Shown one piece after another: positions 24,761 through 35,846 of a stretch of DNA of 64,000 nt. A program made the position numbers and the translations under genes. The notes under the pieces are model-generated. The model was given only the letters and a program-made list of their open reading frames with translations. It was not told the DNA's origin and did not search any database. The first letter of the stretch is position 1. Each line of letters starts with the position of its first letter. Location: positions 161,660 through 225,659 of the forward strand of contig JANDJZ010000031.1 of the NCBI GenBank assembly GCA_027943245.1. Reading direction: 5' to 3'. The DNA comes from Acanthamoeba sp. SK_2022b (taxonomy: Eukaryota > Discosea > Longamoebia > Acanthamoebidae).

Positions 24761-25786
24761 ATTCACCAAAAAGCTGAATAAAAGCTGAATACAACAACGA
24801 GTACGACGGAAATGACTCACCTCTTCGGCCACAGAGACAGCATGTGCCGAATTATCGGAGGCCTTCTTGGTAAAAGTGACTGTGAGCTTGCCTTGGATGG
24901 CGATGGCGACTCCCATCAACGGCGCTGTGCCGAGCATGACCAGCGTCTGCCAATTGATAACCCCCCCCCCGGTGAGACCTCCACTTGCTGAGGAGGAGTG
25001 GTGGCGTTGGCAGGAGACTCAAGGAGCGCACCATGCTCCACGAGTAGTAGAAAGCGAAAGTAAGACCGCCGACGCACTGGATGATGGAGGTGAAGAGCAT
25101 GCCTAGCTTCTCGCTAAACAGACTGCGCACTGTGGTGCTGTCTTCCGAGAGACGTGTGATGAGAGTGCCCGTCTTGGTCTGATCGAACCAGCCCACCTCC
25201 TGAATGGTGATGGCCTCGAATAGCTCGCGTCGAATACGGGCGGAAACGCGCTCGCCCACGAAGAGGAACAAGGCGTTGCTCAGCCACGCGCAGACACCGC
25301 CCACGACGGCGATGCCAAAGAAGTAGTAGCTCGTCTTCCGGATCTCGTCGGGCAGGTCAGAATCGTTGGCATAGTCAACCAGCCGGCCGAAAAAGTAGTA
25401 GAACGCCAGTGGCGTAACACCGAGACCGGCTGCCGCCGCCCCGCCGAGGAGCAAGACGAAGTATTCATACCTGTATACACAAACACCGTGCTCAAGTTAC
25501 AATTCACACACGATTGAAAAACAGGCTTGGCGTGCCAGCGTCGAGAAAAGTCCCCATTGGCTGGTGGACCAATAAGGTGGCCGGAGAGGAATGAGGAGCT
25601 TGAGGAGGAAAGAGGAGAGAGGTACCAGCGCAGGTTGGAGAAAAAATAGTACTTGCGTCGTTTGGGCGTGGCAGCAAAGTGCGAGTCGTAGCCCGGCAGG
25701 TGCTCAACATCTACACCCGGGGCCTTGCCCTTTGACGAAGAAGCCTTTCCCTCCCCCACCAGCAGTGGACTCTTCTCTTCGCTCAT
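22801..25786 (-). CDS. ABCB-type half ABC transporter
   Basis: About ten exons run leftward. An N-terminal cytosolic segment ([13 protein letters not shown]) precedes the transmembrane domain ([55 protein letters not shown], the coupling-helix-like [10 protein letters not shown]). The ATPase has Walker [11 protein letters not shown]-loop [12 protein letters not shown], signature LSGGQKQ, Walker [13 protein letters not shown] and H-loop IIAHRLSTV. One TMD plus one NBD makes a half-transporter that should dimerise. ABCB half-transporters sit in mitochondria, lysosomes or ER. I see no clear mitochondrial presequence, and the [17 protein letters not shown] layout recalls TAP/ABCB8-10 relatives. 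The tail is Asp/Glu-rich. Confidence 0.92.
24682..24759. repeat. (AG)n(TG)n microsatellite in an ABC-transporter intron
   Basis: A GA tract runs directly into about 29 GT units with a single interruption. It lies between exons encoding the TMD segments [10 protein letters not shown] and [11 protein letters not shown]. Confidence 0.95.
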
Positions 25787-26045
25787 CTTGCTTGACCAGG
25801 TCAGAAGACTTGTTCCGCGCTGTGGCGAAATAAGACAAGGGCAAGGAGGGCAGCGAGGATAAGTTGCAGCGCGGCAGGCAGATATTATGGGTAACTCTTC
25901 TGCGAATTTAGAGGTTTCTCTTGTTCTTCTTCGAATGTTGCCGTCTGTTGTCTGGGTCTGGGTCTGCGACAACCTTGACAGGACCTGTATGTTTTTGGTC
26001 GACCAGTTTCAAGCTTTTCCAGGAAGCCGAAATGTTGCGCCAGTC

Positions 26046-26853
26046 ATGAAATTCCCGCCGAGTACATCGTTGCAAAGGAGGACGAAGATGGAGTTGGCGG
26101 GGGAAGTGACAACCCCCTGTGCTCTTACTGAGGACTACGCCTTCGCTTACGATTGTCCCTCATTTTCTGATCGCATTCTTTGCCTCACTACGGCCCCCCT
26201 GCTTCACTCGTCTCAGGCGCACCTGGCCTCAGCGTTCGCTGCCGCCTCGCCCTTCCTCTCGCTCGATGGCGCTACCACTGGTGCCAGCGGTATGGTCGCT
26301 CGTGAGGCCCCCCTCGCCAAACGCAGAAAGATTTTGATCGACGACGGCGAAGGCGAGGAAGAGGAAGGAGGCGTACACGGCACCTTGACCACGGCTTCCA
26401 CGGTAGCTGCCACCACCACGGTCCCGGTCAGCGCTGGACTCCAGTCAGTACCCTCTCCAAAGCGCCTCGCTAACGTCATGATCAAGTCCTCTAAGAAGGC
26501 GAGGAGGAAGGTCACGAGAGCGATGGTGGTGAGCGAGAACAGTGCCGAAGACGAAAAGGCGCTGGAGGACACGAGCACCTGCGGGGCAGAGGAAAAAGAA
26601 GAGCTCCTCGACAAGGGAGATGCCCTCGAGGTCGAGGATGAAGAGGACGAAGAGGAGCTCAGTGCCGAGCAGCAACAAGAGCCAAAAAAGAGGAGGCGGC
26701 GGAGCGCTCCGAGCGAGAACCAAGAGCAGCAGCAGCACGCAGTGAAGATACACGTTAGCGGGCTGCTGCTGGCAGCCAAGAGCCGGTTCTTTCGTTCACT
26801 CTTCACGTCGGGCATGAAGGAGACCCACCAGAAGGAGGTGCGCATCGGTGGTG

Positions 26854-26889
<36 letters not shown>

Positions 26890-27705
26890 TGTTTATCGCA
26901 CGCGAGACTCATGCACACACTCATGTGACCGTCCTCGTTCGTTGCAGGTGTGGTTGCAACTCGGCAAGGATGAGCTCAAGCCGTTACAGGATATCATTCG
27001 CTTCATCTACGAGGGCAAGCTCCACGCCACCACATTTAGAGCCCTCATCGACGTGCTCACCGTGGCAGACAAGGTGCGCTTGGACCACCCACTTCACTTT
27101 GCATTCTCCACTTCTGGATACAGCCTAAGCGGGGCACGCTTTACCTCTCTCCTTGCAGTATGACGTCCCCTCGGCGGTCGATGCCGCATCGAGGTCGCTG
27201 GCAAACCATCATTTCACCCTGCGGCAGTGTGAAGAGGCACGGATGCCATGCTCGCACTAGTAGGGCCAGCAAATGCGCCAACCTAACTGTCCCATCCCTC
27301 TCCCGGTTTCTTCCCTTGACACGCTGCTACTCCTGTTCGCGCAGGTGTTGTCTCTCCCAACGCCCTTCCAGAAGACGCTCGCGCCCAGGTGCCAAGAAGT
27401 GCTGTTCGAGCGTTTTGGCAACTTGGACAAGGTCAAGCTCCTCAGGTGAAGTATGTAATCGACTGTAATCGACTCACCCACAAACTTTGTGGGCGCAAGA
27501 TCAGGTGTGGGAGCAAGAGGACTTTTGGCAACTCAGCTCCGCGGCCTTGCGTACCCTCCTGGAATGCAGCAAGTGCGAGAGCTCAAGCGAGAACAACCTC
27601 TTTCACGTGCTCCGTGCATGGGTCGCGAAGGTTTGGCCACACATTGCATCGCCCAAACTTAACACACGCACACGCACACGCACACGCACACACACACACA
27701 CACAC

Positions 27706-27762
<57 letters not shown>

Positions 27763-27767
27763 CGCAC

Positions 27768-27809
<42 letters not shown>

Positions 27810-28804
27810 CACACAACATACGTCGCTAAATCGACTCGTGCTCGCAGGACAGGGAAGAGAGGCAAAGCCAACTCGGCTGCATCCTGCCCAGTATCCGCTG
27901 GCCTATGATGGACAGACATTTCCTTAACGACGTCGTCGCAAGGGCTTCGTGGCTGACCAGTTGCTCCGCTTTTGAAGTTCTCCTTCCTAACTCTCTACCT
28001 TCCCCCCCCCCCTGCCCCATGGTCCTGTTCGCGCTGCATTAACACCTGTCGTTCTCCCGTCCTCGGGTGCAGGATCTTCACAAGGAGGCGTTGGTGTGGC
28101 TCACCTTCGGCAAGAAGCGGCAGCAGATGGAGCTGGCGGGCAACAAGCACGTGATGGGCAACCTCCGCTATCGTCATAGGCCGCTGCCAGCCGAGCCGCA
28201 GAAGAAGCTCGTGTTCGGATGGGAGGTCGAACTCAAGGACGGCACCGAGCACTACACCAGTCCCTATTTCCTTCATAAGGGCTACTACTTGTACGTTCTC
28301 CCAGGATCATCCGCCCGCCCGTTTTCGCTCTCCTGCTGACGCTTGGTTCGCCTCCTCCCCTCTTGCGATACTTGGCAGCTACTGCGAGCTGTCGAGAGAG
28401 GGCGACAAGATAGGATTCTTCATCTGCATACACCCCTACCCCAATGATGATGCCAACGACGCTGCGGACGAAGGCGACGATCGCGACGACGAAGATGATG
28501 ACGCCGTGCGTTCCTGCTTCGTCCACTTCAAGGCCATCGCGAAGGTGGTCGGAAGAAATGGCGAAACCGTCTACACCCGGTATGCTCTCTCTCCATGGTA
28601 CCTTGACGCTGCGCTGTGGGTGCTGATCATTGGAGAGCGCGCAGGAAAGGCGCAGACATGTTTACCTCGTTGAATGACGGCTGGGGTTGGTACGACTTTC
28701 TCGGCTCATGCACGTGGGACGAGCTCGTCGACCGCAGCAGGGAGTTCGTTAGCCCGTCCGGCACCGTCACCTTCGCCATCAAGATCGAACTCACCAGGAA
28801 GTAA
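26046..28804 (+). CDS. BTB-BACK domain protein, Cullin-3 adaptor type (POB1/LRB-like)
   Basis: About ten exons. The N-terminal part has FAYDCPSFSDRIL and a long acidic/basic low-complexity insert. The BTB domain then reads VKIHVSGLLLAAKSRFFRSLFTSGMKE, LQDIIRFIYEGKL, ALIDVLTVADKYDVPSAVD, followed by a BACK-like region (FHVLRAWVAKDREERQSQLGCILPSIRWPMM). A C-terminal beta-rich domain (LVFGWEVELKDGTEHYTSPYF, FTSLNDGWGWYDFLGSCTWDEL) ends at TAA 28802-28804. This is the order of plant POB1/LRB proteins, which bring substrates to CUL3 ubiquitin ligases. ATG 26088 is an equally plausible start. The insert within the N-terminal half is unusual and its role is unknown. Confidence 0.8.
26859..26890. repeat. 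(CT)n(CG)n tract in a BTB-gene intron
   Basis: A pure CT run passing into CG dinucleotides, just after an exon ending KEVRI. It is a short intronic simple repeat. Confidence 0.85.
27662..27817. repeat. compound (CA)n-(CAA)n-(CA)n microsatellite in a BTB-gene intron
   Basis: CACG/CA repeats, then about 18 CAA triplets, then CA again, about 155 bp in total. They fill most of the intron between exons encoding VLRAWVAK and DREERQSQ. The tract has no coding sense despite long open frames on both strands. Confidence 0.95.
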
Positions 28805-29172
28805 GTAGTAGTAGCCGTCTCTTAGAGACTCTTGCCCGCCCCCAGTCTGTCCCTTGTGCTGGTGGCGTGGCTACCGTTGCTGTATAGTCAGAACCGATGG
28901 CATTGGTGCAACTTGCCGTAGCCAGCGACAACCGCGGGCATTTCTATACTAGTCCTTCCGGCGCTAGGGGAATTGGGAATGATGGCCAATTGGGAGGTTT
29001 TATGCGCGACAACACGTTGTTGGCTCGATCCCAGGGAATCTCCCGCACGCACGTGTGTGTTCTACCAAGCGCCCAGCTCGAGGTTTCTTCATTTATGTTG
29101 CGCGCGCGCCTTCTTTCTGTCCCCCCAATCAGCCAAACCACCACGAACGCCCACGGGCCAGATAAACCTACC
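28805..29172. other. spacer and presumed promoter of the first giant receptor gene
   Basis: A 370-bp region. No ORF is supportable. It shares no obvious similarity with the upstream region of the second receptor copy at 38,512-38,906, so the two paralogues probably have different promoters. Confidence 0.4.
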
Positions 29173-32100
29173 ATGCCCAGGTCTCGCTTGTTGCTGCCCT
29201 CGTCGTCGGCAACAGCCCTCTTCTTGTATTATACTTTTTTTGTGCTCTGGCCAGGTGCGTGCGCAAGAGACCCCCAGAAGGAGAGAACGGGACAACAACT
29301 AACGAACCAGCTCCATCTTCTCCTACAGCGGCAGTGGAGGGCACGGTGGTGGTGAATGGGGTGGGCAGTGTGCAGAAGAACTTGTTCAATTCGTGGAGCC
29401 TCGGTTACTCCTACAACACCGAGAACTTTGTCATTAACTACAACGCCGCCGACAACACGAGCGCCTCGCTGGCTCGCCTCGCCGCCGGCTCCATCGACTA
29501 CCTCATCACCGACGGTCTTATCACCAACCTGCCAGCCGATGCCTTGCAGGTGCCGGTGACAGGTTCTGCGTTGGTGATGGCCGCCAACCTGCCCGGCATC
29601 AACGTGTCTTCTCTTGTACCGCCTCCTCCCTCCCTTCGCTCTTTCTGGTCGTTTTGCTTTCGTTTTTCTCGAATGCCGGCCGGATCAAGCGAAACGTTTG
29701 GCTGTCTGAGCCAAACCCCCAACCCCTCGAATAGCCCTCGGGTGGAAAAAAAAAGGGGTATCTGGGTGCCTGAGTTTGTGCCCGTGCCTTTGCCGGGTTA
29801 CACACGGTGGCGCCTGGTGGTTTTCGCGCAGTTGCGAGCCCATGCCTAATGTAAGCCGGCACACAGGTGGTGAGCAGCGAAGTACTGGCCAAAGTATGGA
29901 TGGGCACCATCACCACGTGGGACCACGAAGACCTGCGCAGCCTCAACCCCAACGTGAGCCTGCCCACCAATGGCATCACGCTCGTGGTGTCGGCGGCGCC
30001 GAGCAGCGAGGAGATGAGCGGCGTGCTGGTGCGCGCCCTCTCGGCGGTGTCGAGTTCGTTTGCGGCGGCCTTTGCTTCAGCAGGGTCACTGGCGGCCATG
30101 GTGCCCGCCAGCGCCATTGTCGTTTCCGGCACAGACGCTCGCCTCACAACCGTCAAGGTCAAGCATTCCTCATCGGCCCTTGCCTCTACCGCCCACTCAC
30201 TTACTGGTCTTGTATTACCACAGGCGAACGCGTACAGCATGACGTTCGGCGACCTGGGATCAGTGCTCGCAGCGGGCATGTCTTGCGCGCAGATGAAGAA
30301 CGCTGCCGGTCGCGTGGTGTCACCCTCGGCGGCAGCCATTCAGTCAGCCATGACCGACTTCAGCGTCTCTGTAAAAGGTGGTACGCGTTGGCTGGTGTTG
30401 TTGCCCTCTTTAAAGAGGCAGGTCCTCACTCTTTTTTCCACAGGCAACATGAGCAGCGACATTTCGAACGGAGCAGGCAACGCGACGTGGCCTCTTGCCT
30501 ACACCGTCTTCCTCACCACCATGCTCACCAAGCAGGCCAAGGACTGCGGTCCCACCGAAGGCCTCATGCGATTCCTCAGCTGGGCACAGACCAACGACCA
30601 GGCGGCGAGGACGATCAACGGGCAAGGGTGGGGCGCACTGGCGATCGTGTACAAGCGAGCGCTGATCAACTCGTTCGGCACGGTGGAGTGCAACAACGAG
30701 ACCGCCCTCACCACGGCCTACATCATTGGTATGGGTGGTACGATCCGAGCAGTCGACGACTGGGCTGTGTCCTATACATCAAACACATTCGTCGAGAAGT
30801 ACTATGTCTACGACTCGCCCACTACCATCAATCAGATGATTGCTGGTTCGTATTCCTGCGCGCTTGTCATCTGGGTCGAGTGGTCATTAACCAAGATGCC
30901 TCATGGGAACGGGCAGGCACGATTGATTTTGGAGCAGTGAGCTATGAGCCCACAGCAGCGCAGTGGGCACAGCTGCCAAACGTGGAGCTGGTGCCCTTGT
31001 TGGGTCAAGCCGGCCTGGCCTCGTACAACGTATATGCAACGCCAAGAGCAGGCCTTCTGCCTGTTGCGTTACCTGATCCTAATTTCTCAAATTTCCTGCG
31101 CTCACAGATACCTGAGATCCTGGAAGCAGAACCGTTGGTGTTGACGCTGGAGATCCTAGCTGATATCTACCTCGGCAAGATCTCAAACTGGAGAGACTCA
31201 AAGATATTGGACATCAACAGGCCCATCGCTGATCTCATCCCCAACCAATCGATCATCGTGGTCGTGCCAACGGTACGCGGTCAAGGTCTACTTTATTCTT
31301 CTGCCATGTGTTGAACGCCAATCGCCTGTCATTCACTTTTCGCACAGATCTTCTCAGCAATCAACGTGGTCAACTCGGCTGCGCTGGCCAAAGCCGTCCC
31401 CGAATTCGCGGCGCAAGTATGTCGTTCTTGACACCCCTTCACCGTCTCTCGACGACCATGAGTTCTAATCACAAGGACAGGTGACGCCAGGTGGACTTGT
31501 CAACTATCCCGTGCAAACCATCGCTCCCGAAAGGGTCAAAGGAGTGCCCAGCTCCGCCAATGTGCAAGTGACGGTGGCCGCGAGCACGCCCTACGCCATT
31601 TGGCTGGCTCTCAGCGGGATGATAGACCCCTACAACAACCTCCGAGCCGCCTCGCTCTACAATCCCGCCGGAAATGTAGTTGCGCCCGGGCCGGAGACGA
31701 TCCTCTCCCTGCTCAACGACTTTGCTGGCACCTCTGATTTTGTGCTCTTGCTGGGTACCGCTCTCCCGCGTGTGAATCGATGATAGATAGTTTCTATTCG
31801 GTTACTGTCGTCGAAAGAGAAAGGAGGCACTAACACCGTGCTCCCAAACGGCAGGAAATGGAGCGAACTCATGGCCCATGGCGTCCTACAATGGCCTTCT
31901 CATCAACCAGATCGAACCCAGCAACTGCGCCAAAGCAACCGCGCTCGTCGATTGGATCTATTGGACTCAGAGCTCGTCAACAGCGTCGACCATCGCCACG
32001 AGAAACGGCATCACCACGGCTGGTCGCTCTCCGGGCGTGCTCAAGCGGATCCTCACGCAGCTCACGAGCGTGACATGTCAGGGCACGCAGGTGAGCTCCA

Positions 32101-35100
32101 TCGCCGGATGCGTGCGCGATGGCGTGTTATGCTCGGATCACGGATCGTGTCAATCGGGCGAGTGCTCATGCACAAGCGGCTGGACTGGCACCTTCTGCGA
32201 TGGTGCGTCTGCAGTTGGTCATCAATCGTGCTTTTCCACCGCTTCACAAAACTGTGCTACATGCAGAAGAAACGAGCGGGGCGTCGAACGAGGACTCGAC
32301 CTCGATCGCGCTGGCAGTTTCGCTGGGCGTGGGCATCCCGTTCTTGGTGGTGGTGGTGCTGCTGGCGGCTGCGGGCATCATCGTGGCGGCGGCGGTCAAG
32401 CGGAGACAGTGGGGCAACGACAACTGGGAGATCTCGCCCAACGAGCTCGAGATGGAGGACCACCTCGGCACCGGCGGGTATTCCTCCTTCCCCTTCTCCC
32501 ATGTCATTTGTCTGATGACTACGACGATCTTGTAGAAACTGACTTCTGTGGTCTTGTTGTCGTTGTTGTTGTTGTTGTCGTCGTTGGCGTTGGACAGATA
32601 CGGGAGCGTGTACAAGGCCAAGTGGCGCGGGACGGAGGTGGCGGTGAAGGTGATGTCGTCGGAGGTGGTGAGCAAGGAGATGCAGCGCAACTTTGCCGAC
32701 GAGGTGCGCATGATGACGGCACTGCGGCATCCCAACGTGGTGCTGTTCATGGCGGCCTGCACCAAGCCACCGAAGATGTGCATCGTCATGGAGCACATGT
32801 CTCTCGGCTCCCTCTACGAGGTGCTTTAGTCGCTCTCCTTCTTTACGCACTCTATCCATAACGCTCGCATGAATAAGCTAGATGTGGGCCAACTATTAAT
32901 CGACGTCACATGGGCGTGTGTGCTGAGCAGCTGTTGCACAACGAGCTGATTCCAGATATACCGCTGGAGCTGAAGGTGAAGATGGCCTACCAGGCGGCCA
33001 AGGGCATGCACTTTCTCCACTCGTCGGGCATCGTGCACCGGGACCTCAAGTCGCTCAACCTGCTGCTCGACGCCAAGTGGAACGTGAAGGTGAGCGACTT
33101 TGGGCTGACCAAGTTCCGCGAGGAGGTTCAGAAGGCGACGGTGCGCGAGGCACAGGGCTCCATCCACTGGACTGCGCCCGAGGTACATCTAATCTCGGTC
33201 TTGAATGCAATTTGAGATCGACCACCCTCGCCTCTTATTTTTTTGACGTCGATCTACCGATCTAGGTGCTTAACGAGACCGCCGACCTTGACTTCACCCT
33301 CGCTGATGTTTACAGCTTTGGTACTCCTCTGTCAAGCTACGCCGGTGGGAGCTTCTTCTTTTTTTGACTCTTCTCCATTCATTGGAACGCAAACAATGGC
33401 AGGCATCATCATGTGGGAGCTGATGACTCGTGAGCAGCCCTATGCCGGCATGGGGTACTGTCTCCTTGAAAACAAAGCAATTAACTGTGGCTTCCCTTCA
33501 CTACTGCTCACGTGTGTTTGTTCGTTTGGCGTTGTCGCTCGCGCGCGCGCATTGGTGATGGTGCAAAAAAAGGACGGCAGCGGTGGCGGTGGCGGTGATC
33601 CGCGACAACCTGCGACCGCGTGTGCCCGACGACATCGAGATGCCGCACGAGTACCTCGACCTCATGGCCGGGTGCTGGCATCCCGATCCGGCCATTCGGC
33701 CCACGTTCCTCGAGGTCATGACGCGCCTGTCAGCCATCGCGGGCGAGCACACGAGCATGGGCGGCACGTCGATGACGACAACGTCGTCGGGCATCTCGAT
33801 GTCCGGTGGGTCGACATCGAACGGCACCGGATCGGCGTCTGTCTCTTCGAGCGGTTCCACCAGCCCGGCCATGTTGAACGCTGCCGGTAACGGGGCAGGC
33901 AACAATGGAAACGGAGGGGTGGCGGCGCCAGAAGGAGAGATGGCAGTGGTGTTCACTGACATCACTCGCGCGGCCTCGCTGTGGGAGCACGACCCAGCAG
34001 CGATGCGCGACGCCACCATCCTCCACAACGACATCCTCCGCTCGCTCCTCAGAAAGCACCGCGGATACGAGGCTCTCTTTGCTCGGGGCGGACATCACCA
34101 CAACAGCGGAGAGGGCTCGTTCTGCATGACGTTCCAGGAGGTGGGGAACGCGGTGGAGTGGTGCATGGAGGCGCAGCAGGCGCTTCTCAAGGCCGAGTGG
34201 CCGCGGCGACTGTTGACTCATGCGGGAGCAGGCGAGGAGTGGGGCGACACCGACGATCGGGTGCTGTTCCGCGGTCTGCGAGTGCGCATGGGCATCCACG
34301 TGGGCTCACCCCGAAGCAAGCGCGATCCGACGACCAGACGGGTGGAATACTCGGGAGCGGCGGTGGACATTGCGGCGCGGATCACAGCGCTGACGCATGG
34401 CGGGCAGATCCTGGTGTCAGGCCCAGCGTTCGCCAAGCTCAAGGCGGCGGGGGTCGGAGAGAAGCTGCGGTTCGCTCGCGTGGGTCGGTTCGACGTCACC
34501 GGCTCTCCCTCCGGTATGTGTTCCTGCGCCCGGACGGTCTGCTCAGCTCGTGGCTTCGCATTGCAGGCCTGGCTGATAGTTGCGTGTGGTGGTGCCTTTC
34601 GCCCACGTGGGTGCAGGCGAGGAACTGCATGAGGTGAAGGCGCGAGGCCTCGAAGCTCGATTCTTCGGCGGCGTGGCTGATGACCGATCGAGCTCGCGTC
34701 TCTCGGGGTCGTTTACCTCAAACGATGACAACAGGTCGCGTGGCTCGCTCGACCAGCACGAGCTGGAGACGCACGTGGGCCAAGGCATGGAGTTCAAGGA
34801 GGACACCTTCCTCACGTCGGCCAACATGGTGCGCTGGGTGGTCGACTTCAAGGAGATCGCGCTCGGGCGTCAGGTGGGCATGGGCTCCTACGGCGTGGTC
34901 CACCGGGGCCAGTGGAAGGGAGTCGAGGTGGCGGTCAAGCGGTTCATCAAGCAGAAGCTCGACGAGCGGCGCATGCTCGAGTTCCGCGCCGAGATCGCCT
35001 TCCTCTCAGAGCTGCACCATCCCAACATCGTGCTCTTCATCGGCGCGTGCATCAAACCGCCCGACCTGTGCATCGTGACCGAGTTCGTGAAGCAGGGCTC

Positions 35101-35671
35101 GCTCAAGGACATCCTGGCCAACTCGACCATCAAGCTCGCGTGGACGCGCAGGCTCGAGCTGCTGCGGTCGGCAGCGCTCGGCATCAACTACCTCCACACG
35201 CTCGATCCGGTGATCGTGCATCGCGACCTCAAGCCGTCGAACCTGCTGGTGGACGAGAGCTGGAACGTGAAGGTGGCCGACTTTGGGTTCGCGCGCATCA
35301 AGGAGGAGAACGCGACGATGACGCGGTGCGGCACGCCGTGCTGGACGGCGCCGGAGGTGATCCGCGGGGAGAAGTACGGGGAGAAGGCCGACGTGTACTC
35401 GTTCGGCATCATCATGTGGGAGGTGCTCACGCGCAAGCAGCCCTTTGGCGGGCGCAACTTCATGGGCGTGTCGTTGGACGTGCTCGAGGGCAAGCGGCCG
35501 CAGGTGCCGGCCGACTGCGGGGCCGAGTTCAAGAAGCTCATGAAGAAGTGCTGGCACGCCAATGCGGCCAAGAGGCCCACCATGGAGGACGTGCTCTCTC
35601 GACTCGACGATATCTTGCAGACGGCCCAGGCCACTGGCCCCACACCACGCTCACCACACGACGCCGTGTGA
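29173..35671 (+). CDS. giant receptor, copy A: PstS-like x2, EGF-like, TM, kinase, class III cyclase domain, kinase
   Basis: A multi-exon gene. A signal peptide ([13 protein letters not shown]) precedes two PstS-like phosphate-binding-type modules: the first with [26 protein letters not shown] and LNPNVSLP; the second with [23 protein letters not shown] and SIIVVVPT. Then come an EGF-like [18 protein letters not shown], one TM helix, and kinase 1 ([36 protein letters not shown]). A class III cyclase domain follows ([22 protein letters not shown]), then kinase 2 ([34 protein letters not shown]). Both kinases keep all catalytic motifs. The cyclase keeps the first metal Asp (FTDIT) but has GEGSF where EGDxF supplies the second, and Asp where the N-x-x-A-A-R Asn should be, so activity is doubtful. 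Architecture suggests sensing an external ligand and signalling through kinases. Confidence 0.88.
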
Positions 35672-35846
35672 TCAACGCAGCCTAACCCCAAGAAAAAAGG
35701 TGATGACACAACAGCGCCGCAGTTGTCTGTTGATCGCTTTCGTGGTGCTGGCTTTGAATAAAGGATTCCTAAACAAGGCAGGGGGTTGAACACCGAGACC
35801 AAAGAGAACCGATCTTGCAGTGACGGAAAAGCGCATCTTTGTTCAC

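Noticed and set aside
27583..27927. Long open frames encoding poly-Val/Cys, poly-Thr/His or poly-Gln on both strands
   Set aside because: They are translations of the CA/CAA microsatellite in a BTB-gene intron, not genes.
29776..31314. 512-codon frame overlapping receptor copy A
   Set aside because: Shifted-frame shadow of the PstS-like exons; it crosses clear introns and has the typical Arg/Gln/His bias of an off-frame translation. Only its last part coincides with the true frame.
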